Origin: Nonomuraea guangzhouensis
Lineage (GTDB): Bacteria > Actinomycetota > Actinomycetes > Streptosporangiales > Streptosporangiaceae
Direction: 5' to 3'
DNA: 64,000 bases
Assembly (NCBI RefSeq): GCF_019396345.1
Contig: NZ_JAHKRM010000013.1
Coordinates: 186,001 to 250,000 of the forward strand
Below the pieces are notes generated by a model. That model saw only the letters and a program-made list of their open reading frames with translations, was not told the origin of the DNA and searched no databases. Shown piece after piece: positions 1-7,849 of the stretch; position 1 is the first letter of the stretch, and each line of letters begins with the position of its first letter. The position numbers and the translations under genes are program-made.

Positions 1-153
1 GTCGGTCGCGTCCGCGGCGACCTTCTCGATGAGCGGGTGCTCGGGCCCGCCGCCGGTTCGGCTGATCATTCGTACCTGCTCGCCGTCCTCGGCCAGCAGG
101 AGAGCGGTCTTCGACGCGGTGGCCCCGCGACCCACGATCACGTGAAATTTCAT
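1..153 (-). CDS. NAD(P)-binding Rossmann protein, N-terminal part only
   Basis: The first 51 codons of a minus-strand gene that runs off the left edge. The ATG at 151-153 opens a beta-alpha-beta dinucleotide-binding start (MKFHVIVGRGATASKTALLL, then an RMISRTGG strand end), typical of extended short-chain or NmrA-like NAD(P)-binding proteins. The glycine motif reads GRGATA, looser than classic GxxGxxG. It is divergent from the GlxA-type regulator at 225, with 71 bp between the two starts, so that regulator may control it. The substrate cannot be inferred from this fragment. Confidence 0.7.
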   Translation of the reverse strand, partial: MKFHVIVGRGATASKTALLLAEDGEQVRMISRTGGGPEHPLIEKVAADATD

Positions 154-224
154 GATGACAACGGTGCCGACTGGCGGCCTCGTAGCATAGTGGCCGGAAT
201 GCCGACTATCCGGAGGATCTGGCC

Positions 225-1166
225 ATGCACCGCGTCGCCGCAGTCGTCGTGCCCCCCGTGCTGAGCTTCGACGTTTCGATCCCGCTCATGGTGTTCAACA
301 GCGTTCCCCACTATGAGGTGCGCGTCTGTACGGCGCGGCCCGGCCCGATGCCGACTGTCGGGGGCCCTGACATCGTGGTGACGGATGGCCTGGACACGGT
401 GGAGGGCGCCGACACGGTGCTCGCCGTCGGCAGCGGCGGCGAGCAGGCTCCCGTGGAGACCCTCGACGCCTTGAGGAAGGCTGCGGACCGCGGCGCACGA
501 ATCGCCTCCCTGTGCACGGGTGCGTTCGTACTGGCCCAGGCCGGCCTGCTCGACGGGCGCCGCGCCACCACCCACTGGGGGCTGGCCGCCGACCTCGCCA
601 TCCGTTTCCCCTCGATCGATGTTCAGCCCGACCTCCTCTTCGTCGAGGACGGCGGCATCTTCACCTCCGCGGGGGCCGCCGCCGCCATCGACCTGTGCCT
701 GCATCTGGTCAGGGTGGACTACGGCGCGGCGGTCGCCAACGCGGCCGCGCGGCTCGCGGTCGTCCCTCCCGTACGGCCGGGTGGCCAGGCGCAGTTCATC
801 GAGACCCCGCTGCCTCCCGAGCGCGGCACCTCACTCGCCCTCACCCGGGCCTGGGCCCTCGCGCACCTCGATCGCCCGCTCACCCTGGCCGATCTGGCCG
901 GTCACGCCAGGACAAGCGTCCGGACCCTGACCAGGCGCTTCCACGCGGAGACCGGGTTGAGCCCGCTCCAGTGGCTGCTGCACCGGCGCATCGACCGGGC
1001 CAGAGAGCTGCTGGAGACCACCGAACTGCCCATGGACCAGGTGGCGGAGAAGAGCGGCCTGGGCAGTGCGGATTCCCTGCGCAAGCACATGGCCGACCGG
1101 GTCGGGCTCACTCCCAGCGCCTATCGCGCGAGCTTCACCCGGATGCCCACTGCCACGTCCCCCTGA
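225..1166 (+). CDS. GlxA family transcriptional regulator (DJ-1/PfpI + AraC HTH)
   Basis: Cytoplasmic transcription factor of 313 aa. Residues 1 to about 170 form a DJ-1/PfpI-like domain with the nucleophile-elbow region ASLCTGAFVLAQ around C97. Residues about 205-300 are a two-helix-turn-helix AraC domain (LADLAGHARTSVRTLTRRF, then AEKSGLGSADSLRKH). This domain order and length are normal for the GlxA/FtrA family, which often controls a neighbouring enzyme gene. It stands divergent from the truncated Rossmann gene at the window edge, the most likely target by position. The sensory ligand is unknown. The start has an AGGATCT-like ribosome site about 8 nt upstream. Confidence 0.9.
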   Translation: MHRVAAVVVPPVLSFDVSIPLMVFNSVPHYEVRVCTARPGPMPTVGGPDIVVTDGLDTVEGADTVLAVGSGGEQAPVETLDALRKAADRGARIASLCTGAFVLAQAGLLDGRRATTHWGLAADLAIRFPSIDVQPDLLFVEDGGIFTSAGAAAAIDLCLHLVRVDYGAAVANAAARLAVVPPVRPGGQAQFIETPLPPERGTSLALTRAWALAHLDRPLTLADLAGHARTSVRTLTRRFHAETGLSPLQWLLHRRIDRARELLETTELPMDQVAEKSGLGSADSLRKHMADRVGLTPSAYRASFTRMPTATSP

Positions 1167-1226
1167 GCCCGGCCGTTGAGTAGCGACGCGATGACGAACC
1201 CGCCCAGCTCCCCGCCGACGATCTAC

Positions 1227-3851
1227 TCAGGGGAGGCGCCAGTTCGCCGTCCACAGGCGAGCTCCGGTGCGGCGGTCGAGGCGGCGGAGGAATGACAGGA
1301 CACCGGACGCGCCGGTCGCCCAGGTGTAGCCGGGCTTGTCGAGGTCGTTGCCGGTGAAGACCGGTGCGGAGAACTCGCCGCCAGCGCGCATCAGCATCAG
1401 CTCGACGACCTCCTCGGCGCCCCGCCAGTAGCCGTCGTCGCCGGTGGCCATCGCCAGGTCGATCAGTGCCTCGCCGATGCCCGCCAGGCCGCAGCACTGG
1501 GACACCACCCACGCCTGCGGCGCGATGGCCAGGCTCGCGCGGGCGCCACGCTCGGCCAGGTCGAGGTAGTGGTCGTCGCCGTACGCGGTGGCCGCGTGCG
1601 CCAGCGGGCCGAGGATGCCCGAGACCCCCTGGCACCAGGACGCGCCCATGGCCTTGGCGTCCGGCCCGGCGAGTTCGCCGAGCATGGCCTCGGTGGCGAT
1701 GGCCAGCGATGCGAAGCGTTCCCTGGCGGCCTGCCCGGCTGCGTGGTCGCCGGTGGCCTCGTGGTAGGAGAGCAGGAACTCCGCGCAGCCGGCGGCGCCG
1801 TGGGCGAAAGCCATCTCCACGTTCACCCCCGAACCGGCCTGGGCCGGTGCCACCGCGTCCTTGGAGTCCGTCACCTCGCCGGAGACGAGCAGCCTGGCGC
1901 ATTCGGCGGCCACTTCCAGGTGGCGCGGATCCTGCTCCAGCGCGGCCAGCGAGAGGTGTCCCGCGCCGATCCCGGCGACGCCGTGCGCCTGGTCCGCGCG
2001 CTGCTCGCCCTCCAAGACGATCGGCCCGGGGTCCGGCAGTTCGGGGACGGCGGTCAGCCGCGCGGCGGCGAGGAACAGTGCCGTTCCGGTTCGGCCGAAG
2101 TAGAGCGCCGGCGGGAGCGCGGTGGGCGGCATGACGCGGGCCGTCCAGCGAGCCAGGTCGGCGGCGACGGCCTTGGCCTCGGGGTGGTGCAGCAGCTCCA
2201 TGCCGACCCCGGCCGATCCGCCGTAGACGTTCGTCACCGGCGGGCTCGCCGTGCGGTCCGCAGGGCCGTCCATCAGGCCCTCGGCGAACCGTACGCACGC
2301 GCGGGTGGTGTGGTCCAGGACCCGCGACAGCAGATCGCCGGTGAACCGCACCCCGTCAGACCGCGACACGGTACGGCCCGGTCGCCCGACGCCGACGCCG
2401 GCTCCGGCTCCGGCCCCGGCCCGCAGGTCGGCCGCGGCGGCCACGCGCTCCTCGGCGTCGAGGCTCAGCAGACGAGGCAGCAGCCCGATGATGCCCGTCG
2501 TGACGCCGGGGAACATCCGCGCCAGGCAGATCACCGTCCGTTCGACGTTCCGGGCCTGGTCGGAGTCGATCATGATGGGGTTCATCCCGGTCGCCGCGAA
2601 GAACAGCGTCGCCCCGAGCGAGAAGTAGTCGTCGGCGGGTTCGGAGGAGCGGTCCGCCTGCTGGCCGGGCACGCTGTAGCCGCGGCTCCACCCGGGAAGT
2701 TGCAGCCCCTCGTACCTGCTGTTGCCGAAGTCGATCAGCGTGCAGCGGCCGTCCTCGCCAAGCACCACGTTCTTGGGGGAGAAGTCCCTGACGACGACGC
2801 CGCGCGCGTGCACGGCGTCCAGCACCTCCAGCAGCCGGCCCGCCAGCGCGGTGAGGTCCCTGCCGCCGCCGTCATCGGCGAGGGTGAAACGGCCCTGCTC
2901 GCCGACGAACCGGTTGAGGTCCAGGCTGCCGGCATCGGTCATGACGAGGAACTCGTCGTCGCCGTGCCGGAAGTGGTCGATCGGAGTGGGGACGCCCGCG
3001 ACGCCCTCCAAAGCCTTGAGGATGCGCAGCTCGTTGCGCAGGTACATGCGAAGGTCCCAGCCTTCGGCGTTCTCGCCCACGTAGGCGCGGGACTCCTTGA
3101 CCACGACCGGTCTGCCGTCGGCGTCTTCGGCCCGGTAGACGTTGCCGCGCGGGCCGCGCGCGACGCCGGACGTGAGGCGGTACCGGTTGCCGATCAGCTT
3201 GACGGGCGCCTCGCCGGCGTCCGGCCCGGCGGTGCTCTCCTGGGACGGCCTGGCGGTGCTCTCCCGGGACGGGCCGGGGGCGCCGCCCTGCGGGCGGAAC
3301 GGGTCGGTCGCCCACGGCGGGCAGGTGAACTCGGGTCCTGCCGCGCCCGGCAGGTGCTCGCCGTCGGGGCCGACGATGATCAGCTCGAAGTCGCCGTTCT
3401 CGTCGACGCGGTACTGCGGAGCGAAGGGGGCGTACCGGTAATAGACCGGCGCGTCGGGGCGTACCCGGCGATCGCTGACGATGCGCGGCGCGGCCAGCCC
3501 CGCCAGTGCCTCGGCCAGCCGGTGACCGAGGGGGACGACCTCGTCCGGCTGTGGGTAGACGGTGATGGCCTTGCCGACCGCGCCCGGGTCGAGGTCTCCG
3601 GAGTTGAGTTCCGCGAGCTTGTCGGGCGAGAGGGCGACCTTGAAGTCGCAGGACACGCCGGCCAGGACGGGCAGGACCCGGTCGAGCGTGGCGGCCAGGG
3701 TGCCGGGACGGGCGGAGACGTGCAGCTTCCAGCCCTGGTTGGGCGTCGTCGCACGCGGGTCGTGAACACTGACCCAGGTGTCGCCCTCGTAGATTTCCCT
3801 AGTATTCGACTCGGCAAAATGGGTAAGGGTGACAACCACATTTACTGTCAA
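1227..3851 (-). CDS. lanL: Class III/IV-type lanthionine synthetase (lyase-kinase-cyclase), probably LanL
   Basis: Trifunctional lanthipeptide synthetase of 874 aa. Residues about 25-190 form the phosphoSer/Thr lyase domain (NQGWKLHVSA, GKAITVYP, YYRYAPF). Residues about 222-475 form a Ser/Thr kinase with K252, VRDFSPKN (D356, N361) and DFG at 374-376. Residues about 540-870 form a LanC-like cyclase with FAHG (H684), WCQG (C740) and CCG (C786, C787). A retained zinc-site cluster argues for class IV (LanL), because class III cyclases lack it. The usual ligand pair Cys-His is Cys-Cys here. A TTG start is chosen because AGAAGGG lies 8 nt upstream; GTG at 3839 is the alternative. It lies downstream of lanA, separated by a hairpin. 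Confidence 0.92.
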   Translation of the reverse strand: MTVNVVVTLTHFAESNTREIYEGDTWVSVHDPRATTPNQGWKLHVSARPGTLAATLDRVLPVLAGVSCDFKVALSPDKLAELNSGDLDPGAVGKAITVYPQPDEVVPLGHRLAEALAGLAAPRIVSDRRVRPDAPVYYRYAPFAPQYRVDENGDFELIIVGPDGEHLPGAAGPEFTCPPWATDPFRPQGGAPGPSRESTARPSQESTAGPDAGEAPVKLIGNRYRLTSGVARGPRGNVYRAEDADGRPVVVKESRAYVGENAEGWDLRMYLRNELRILKALEGVAGVPTPIDHFRHGDDEFLVMTDAGSLDLNRFVGEQGRFTLADDGGGRDLTALAGRLLEVLDAVHARGVVVRDFSPKNVVLGEDGRCTLIDFGNSRYEGLQLPGWSRGYSVPGQQADRSSEPADDYFSLGATLFFAATGMNPIMIDSDQARNVERTVICLARMFPGVTTGIIGLLPRLLSLDAEERVAAAADLRAGAGAGAGVGVGRPGRTVSRSDGVRFTGDLLSRVLDHTTRACVRFAEGLMDGPADRTASPPVTNVYGGSAGVGMELLHHPEAKAVAADLARWTARVMPPTALPPALYFGRTGTALFLAAARLTAVPELPDPGPIVLEGEQRADQAHGVAGIGAGHLSLAALEQDPRHLEVAAECARLLVSGEVTDSKDAVAPAQAGSGVNVEMAFAHGAAGCAEFLLSYHEATGDHAAGQAARERFASLAIATEAMLGELAGPDAKAMGASWCQGVSGILGPLAHAATAYGDDHYLDLAERGARASLAIAPQAWVVSQCCGLAGIGEALIDLAMATGDDGYWRGAEEVVELMLMRAGGEFSAPVFTGNDLDKPGYTWATGASGVLSFLRRLDRRTGARLWTANWRLP

Positions 3852-3891
3852 CGGGAAAACCCTTCTGCGCCGGAGCGGCCGGATGCTCGAA

Positions 3892-3924
3892 GAAAGGCCA
3901 CCGGAAGTGCGCCGATGGCCTTTC
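3892..3924 (-). terminator. Hairpin between lanA and lanL, probable partial terminator
   Basis: Arms GAAAGGCCA and TGGCCTTTC, continued inward by CGG/CCG after a one-base mismatch, with a 7-nt loop. On the minus strand it is followed by a pyrimidine-rich run (TTTCTTC). Its place between precursor and synthetase suggests partial read-through, giving more lanA than lanL transcript, as is common in lanthipeptide operons. The stem is seen directly; the function is inferred. Confidence 0.6.
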
Positions 3925-3982
3925 CGCCGCGTTACGGAACAAGTCGTGCGTCGCCGCAGACACCGAACGCGTTACCGCGTGA

Positions 3983-4153
3983 TTACACGATCGAAGGGCA
4001 GCAAGGGAACGTCGAGCACACGGTGCGCTTGCAGGTGTTGACGCAAGCCTGCGGGCCGTGGAGCAGCGCGGTGAGCTCGCCTTCGAAGTCGATGGCGAGG
4101 TCCTCGTACTCCACAACGCCGGCGTCGCGGGGCTCAAGGGTGAGAACGGACAT
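3983..4153 (-). CDS. lanA: Lanthipeptide precursor peptide
   Basis: Encodes a 56-residue peptide with an excellent ribosome site (GAAGGAG, 6 nt before the ATG). The acidic, Cys-free N-terminal part (about residues 1-35) fits a leader; DLAIDFEGELTALLHG forms a likely amphipathic helix. The C-terminal 21 residues hold five Cys (37, 41, 46, 51, 52) and five Ser/Thr (T40, T44, S47, T48, S54), a core for Ser/Thr dehydration and Cys addition. It is followed by lanL on the same strand and is divergent from the exporter. A longer reading frame exists upstream, but the promoter and ribosome site support this start. The cleavage site is unknown; no protease gene is nearby. Confidence 0.88.
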   Translation of the reverse strand: MSVLTLEPRDAGVVEYEDLAIDFEGELTALLHGPQACVNTCKRTVCSTFPCCPSIV

Positions 4154-4281
4154 GAGGGCTCCTTCCTTGGCCACCGGTAGGTGGCCGATGGTGGATTCGA
4201 GCCTCGGGAACGGCACCGGGTAGGCGCCGTTACCCGCGCCCTGACCGCGATAGGAATCGCCTGTCGCGGCCAAACGGACGC

Positions 4282-4311
4282 ATTATGTGCATATTTCACC
4301 AACCATGTCCA
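4282..4311 (-). promoter_or_regulatory. Predicted lanA promoter
   Basis: On the minus strand, TGGACA (-35, 4306-4311) and CATAAT (-10, 4282-4287) are separated by 18 bp, about 130 bp before the lanA start. The fit to the housekeeping consensus is strong for this GC content. The unusually AT-rich stretch 4278-4400 contains both divergent promoters. Confidence 0.6.
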
Positions 4312-4371
4312 GACGTCACTCAACAAGAGCCAGGTCGCACCACCTTCGGGACAAATCATTTACAACTGGGC

Positions 4372-4400
4372 TTTACATGGATACATCGGTCACCTAGATT
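4372..4400 (+). promoter_or_regulatory. Predicted promoter of the exporter operon
   Basis: TTTACA (4372-4377), a 17-bp spacer and TAGATT (4395-4400). The predicted start point, near 4407, gives a 5' leader of only about 20 nt before the ATG at 4427. It is divergent from the lanA promoter, so exporter and precursor can be switched on together. Confidence 0.6.
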
Positions 4401-4426
4401 GGCCGGGTGATCAACCGGCCGCCCGC

Positions 4427-6316
4427 ATGAAGTCGTTCTGGAAGAAGCGAACCCCGGACGCTCCGGCGGACAGGTCGGGGCTGGCGGTCGCCTACTGGGA
4501 GAGCCACGACGACGAACTCCTGACGGCGAGCCTGTCGAAGATCGCGCGCCGCCTGCCGTACCTGGTGATGTCCGCGTTGCGGATGGCATGGGAGGCCCAC
4601 CGCCGCGACACGATCATCGCGCTGGCCGGGAACCTGGTGGCCGGCGTCTTCACCGTCTACGGCCTGGTCGCGACATCCGACGTGCTCGCCTCGCTGTTCG
4701 CCGGCGGGCCGACGCCCGAGCGCGTCCGGGCGGCGCTGCCCTCGCTGGCGCTCGTCGCGGCCGCCGCCGGGCTGCGCGGGGCGTTGGTGACCGCCGCCAC
4801 CTGGGCCCAGGCGCGGCTCAAGGTACAGGTCGAACGGCTGGCCGAGACCCGGCTCTTCGAGCTGACCACCCAGGTGGAGCTGACCGCGTTCGACGACGAC
4901 GAGTTCCACAACGCGATGCGCAGGGCCCGCGACAGTGGCGTGCCCGACGCCGCGGGCGTGGTCGAGGCGACGGTCGCCGTGATCGGCGGAGCCGTCGGCG
5001 TGCTGGCCTCGGCCGTGGCGCTCGGCCTCATGCACCCGCTCCTGACGCCGCTGTTGCTGGTCACGGTCGTGCCCGCGGGCTGGGCAGCCGTACGGGCGGC
5101 ACGCCTGCAGTACCAGGCGTACTACCGGCTGTCGGCCGCGCGGCGGCGCAAGTTCATGCTGTCGGACCTGATGGCCGAACGGCTGCCCGCCGCCGAGGTA
5201 CGCGCGTTCGCGCTGCGCGACTTCCTGCTGGGCGAGTACGGGAACGTCGCCGACCTCGAACAGGACGTGCAACTCGACGTCGCCCGTCGCCGTGCCGTCA
5301 CCAAGGCCGCCGGCGACCTGCTGACCGGCGCCGCGACCGTCGCCGTCTACGCCGCGCTCGCCGGGCTGCTGGCCGTCGGCGTCATCCCGCTCCCGGTGGC
5401 GGGCGCGGCCGTGCTGGCCATCCGCGCCGGCCAGATGTCACTCGCCGGGTTGGTGCAGATGATGAACCGGCTGTACGAGGCGGGCCTCTACTTCGGCGAC
5501 TACCTGTCGTTCCGCGCGCTGGCCGCCTCGCACGTGCGACAGCCATCCGGTACGGAGGCGCCGGAACCGTCCGGGCGGCTGACCGCCGACCAGGTGACCT
5601 TCAGCTACCCGGGGGCGAGTGGTCCCGCGCTCACCGGGATCAGCGTCTCGGTGGGGTTCGGCGAGGTCATCGCGCTGGTCGGCGAGAACGGCTCCGGCAA
5701 GACCACGCTGGCCAAGCTGCTCGCCGGGCTGTACCGGCCGGACTCGGGGACGATCCGCTGGGACGGCGCCGACCTGGCCGACCTCGACACGCGCGGGCTC
5801 ATCTCGGTGATCGCCCAGGACCACACCCGGTGGCCGCTGACCCTCCGCGAGAACATCCTCATGGGCCGCCCGCTGGACGAAGAGCGCCTGGCCGCCGCCG
5901 CGGCCGCGGCCGGGGCCGACGAGGTGGTGGCCGGGCTGGCGCACGGGTACGACTCGCTGCTCGACCAGCGCTTCCGAGGCGGCCACGATCTGTCGGGCGG
6001 GCAGTGGCAGCGGATCGCCGTGGCCCGCGGCTTCTACCGCGACGCCGCCCTGGTGATCTTCGACGAGCCGACCTCCGCACTGGACGCGCGCGCCGAACAC
6101 GCCCTGTTCGAGCGCATCCGCAAGCACGCCGACGGCCGCTCCATCGTCCTCATCACGCACCGGCTCGCCAGCGTCCGGTACGCCGACCGCATCTACGTCC
6201 TCGACCACGGGCGGGTGGCGCAGCAGGGCACGCATGCCGAGCTGATGGAGGAGGGCGGCTCCTACGCCGACATGTACACCCTCCAGGCCCAGGCCTACCG
6301 GGAGGCGGTCACATGA
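4427..6316 (+). CDS. ABC transporter, fused membrane and ATPase domains (lanthipeptide exporter)
   Basis: Half-transporter of 629 aa. The membrane domain spans about 40-355 with hydrophobic segments near 63-85, 105-120, 178-215 and 297-335. The ATPase domain is about 385-620: Walker A GENGSGKT (419-426), signature LSGGQ (522-526), Walker B ALVIFDE (541-547) and switch-region ITHR. It probably works as a homodimer exporting the modified peptide. No C39 peptidase domain is present at the N-terminus, unlike class II LanT, so leader removal must be done elsewhere. Upstream in-frame codons exist, but the promoter at 4372-4400 rules out a much earlier start. Its stop codon overlaps an ATG (ATGA). 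Confidence 0.9.
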   Translation: MKSFWKKRTPDAPADRSGLAVAYWESHDDELLTASLSKIARRLPYLVMSALRMAWEAHRRDTIIALAGNLVAGVFTVYGLVATSDVLASLFAGGPTPERVRAALPSLALVAAAAGLRGALVTAATWAQARLKVQVERLAETRLFELTTQVELTAFDDDEFHNAMRRARDSGVPDAAGVVEATVAVIGGAVGVLASAVALGLMHPLLTPLLLVTVVPAGWAAVRAARLQYQAYYRLSAARRRKFMLSDLMAERLPAAEVRAFALRDFLLGEYGNVADLEQDVQLDVARRRAVTKAAGDLLTGAATVAVYAALAGLLAVGVIPLPVAGAAVLAIRAGQMSLAGLVQMMNRLYEAGLYFGDYLSFRALAASHVRQPSGTEAPEPSGRLTADQVTFSYPGASGPALTGISVSVGFGEVIALVGENGSGKTTLAKLLAGLYRPDSGTIRWDGADLADLDTRGLISVIAQDHTRWPLTLRENILMGRPLDEERLAAAAAAAGADEVVAGLAHGYDSLLDQRFRGGHDLSGGQWQRIAVARGFYRDAALVIFDEPTSALDARAEHALFERIRKHADGRSIVLITHRLASVRYADRIYVLDHGRVAQQGTHAELMEEGGSYADMYTLQAQAYREAVT

Positions 6317-6348
6317 CCACTTGGCGTGATGCCCGGGCGGTCCGGTGA
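6313..6348 (+). CDS. Possible 11-codon coupling ORF
   Basis: A very short frame, MTTWRDARAVR, starts in the ATGA overlap with the transporter stop and ends in a TGA that overlaps the GTG start of the next gene (GTGA). It has no recognisable function. It may only pass ribosomes from the exporter to the MauE-thioredoxin gene, or be chance. Confidence 0.3.
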   Translation: MTTWRDARAVR

Positions 6349-7205
6349 TTGTTCTGGCGTCGGCCTATGCGGCTCTGATCGCGGTGCTGCTGTACGCGGC
6401 CGTGAGCAAGGCTCGTGACCTGCCGGGATTCGCCGCCGATATCGCGGGTTACCAGCTGATCCCGCAGCGGCTCACGCTCGCCGCCGCCGTCGCGGTGGTG
6501 AGTGCGGAGCTGGCGGCGGCCGGGCTGCTCACCGCGCCGGCCACCCGGCGCTGGGGCGCACTCCTCGCGGCGGTGCTGTTCGCCGCCTTCCTCGCTGCGA
6601 TGGCGTCCGTGCTGCGGCGCGGGCTGAGCGTCGGCTGCGGCTGCTTCGGCGATCGCGACCTCGTCGGCCCCGCCACCGTGACCCGTACCGGCCTGCTCGC
6701 GGCGCTGGCGGTCATGGCCGCCGTCGCGGGCCCGTTCCCGTTCAGCTTCGTCCACCTGCTGGTGGGAGCGGCGTACCTCGCGCTGACCTTCTTGCCGGCC
6801 CGGCTGATCGGAGCAGCGGAGCGCAGCCGCGTCGGCCCTCGTCCCGGCACTCACTGGGACGTGACCCCACAGGCCCTCACCGCTGAAAAGCTCGGCATCC
6901 TGTACGCGTTGATCGCGCCGACATGTGGTGTCTGCAGCGCCATGCTGCCCGCCTTCGTCGCGGCGGAGCAGGTGGACGTCGTCCTGGTGAGCGCCGCGGA
7001 GGAGGGGCAGGTCCGCGACTACCTGGCCGCGCACGAGGTCGAGTTGCCACTGGTCATCGATCCGGGGGTGTTCGATCGTCACGGCATCCCGTGGCCGCCG
7101 TACGCCGTGCTGACAGACCGGCAGGGCGTCGTCCTGGCGGCAGGCGGCGCGGCCGAGCCCGGCGCTCTCGACGCCCTGCTTGGCAACCTCCCCCGCGTGA
7201 CCTAA
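6345..7205 (+). CDS. MauE-like membrane domain fused to a thioredoxin-like domain
   Basis: Membrane redox protein of 286 aa. Residues 1-155 form a four-helix MauE/DoxX-type domain with a paired-Cys motif CGCFG (98-102). Residues about 165-280 form a thioredoxin-like domain with the active-site motif CGVC (194-197) and a PPYAVLTD segment resembling the cis-Pro loop. MauE proteins support disulfide chemistry during methylamine dehydrogenase maturation; here the two parts could pass electrons between the membrane and a peptide or protein thiol. Position after the lanthipeptide exporter suggests a role in handling the Cys-rich product (inference). The start is a GTG overlapping a TGA; its 3' end overlaps the convergent HAD gene by 4 bp. 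Confidence 0.85.
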   Translation: MIVLASAYAALIAVLLYAAVSKARDLPGFAADIAGYQLIPQRLTLAAAVAVVSAELAAAGLLTAPATRRWGALLAAVLFAAFLAAMASVLRRGLSVGCGCFGDRDLVGPATVTRTGLLAALAVMAAVAGPFPFSFVHLLVGAAYLALTFLPARLIGAAERSRVGPRPGTHWDVTPQALTAEKLGILYALIAPTCGVCSAMLPAFVAAEQVDVVLVSAAEEGQVRDYLAAHEVELPLVIDPGVFDRHGIPWPPYAVLTDRQGVVLAAGGAAEPGALDALLGNLPRVT

Positions 7206-7846
7206 AGGTCGGTATCAAGCAGGGCGATCGCGTCCAGTACGTCGGTCACCTCGTGGTCCGCCCCCGGGGACAGCCCGGGGGACAGGCCGCGGTCGATCCA
7301 GATCGTGCGCAGGCCCGCACCACGTCCGCCCGCCACGTCCTTCTCCACGTCGTCGCCCACCATCCAGCCGCCGTCCGCCAGTGTGGTGCCGCAGTGCTGG
7401 GCGGCGATCTCGAACAGTTCGGGCGCCGGTTTGCGGACGCCCTCGGCGTCGGAGATGGCCCAGCCGTCGACCCGGTCCACCAGGCCGCTGTGGTGGATCT
7501 TGCCGGACTGGTTGTCGGTCATGCCGTTCGTCACGATGCCCACCATCCAGCCGGACAGGCGCAGCCGATCGAGGGACTCGAGTACGGCGGGGCGGCAGGT
7601 GACGAGCTGCGGCAGGCGTTCGCGGTAGCCGCGCCACAGCGAGTCCGCCGACTCGGCGAGCGCGAACCGCTCGCGGACGCGGGTGAAGAAGGTGCTCATC
7701 GGTAAGGAGCCGTCGGCGTCCAGCTCGATCATCCACGCCACGTCCTCCGAGCCCAGCCCCCTGTCGGCGGCGAACTCGGCGGCCCAGCGACGGAAGGCGT
7801 CGAGGCGGTCGATCAGGGTGTTGTCCAGGTCGAAGAGCGCTAACAC
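7202..7846 (-). CDS. HAD-family hydrolase
   Basis: Soluble phosphatase-like protein of 214 aa. Motif I is FDLDNTLID (nucleophile D6, acid D8 by the family pattern); motif II is the TNG segment (IVTNG); motif III is the KPAPELF lysine; motif IV is VGDDVEKD. The helical cap between motifs I and II is of the C1 type, as in phosphoglycolate-phosphatase and haloacid-dehalogenase relatives. The substrate cannot be told. The GTG start lies 3 bp after the marR stop, so the two genes are co-translated; the role may be linked to whatever MarR senses. Confidence 0.85.
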   Translation of the reverse strand: MLALFDLDNTLIDRLDAFRRWAAEFAADRGLGSEDVAWMIELDADGSLPMSTFFTRVRERFALAESADSLWRGYRERLPQLVTCRPAVLESLDRLRLSGWMVGIVTNGMTDNQSGKIHHSGLVDRVDGWAISDAEGVRKPAPELFEIAAQHCGTTLADGGWMVGDDVEKDVAGGRGAGLRTIWIDRGLSPGLSPGADHEVTDVLDAIALLDTDL

Positions 7847-7849
7847 AGG

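Noticed and set aside
3846..3851. TTGACA at the lanL start taken as a -35 promoter box
   Set aside because: No acceptable -10 box lies 16-19 bp downstream (CCTTAC or CTTACC only), while AAGGG upstream fits use of the TTG as a start codon.
1569..4223. An 884-codon plus-strand frame opposite lanL
   Set aside because: Shadow of lanL codon bias: no domain, Arg/Gly-rich, and it crosses the lanA gene.
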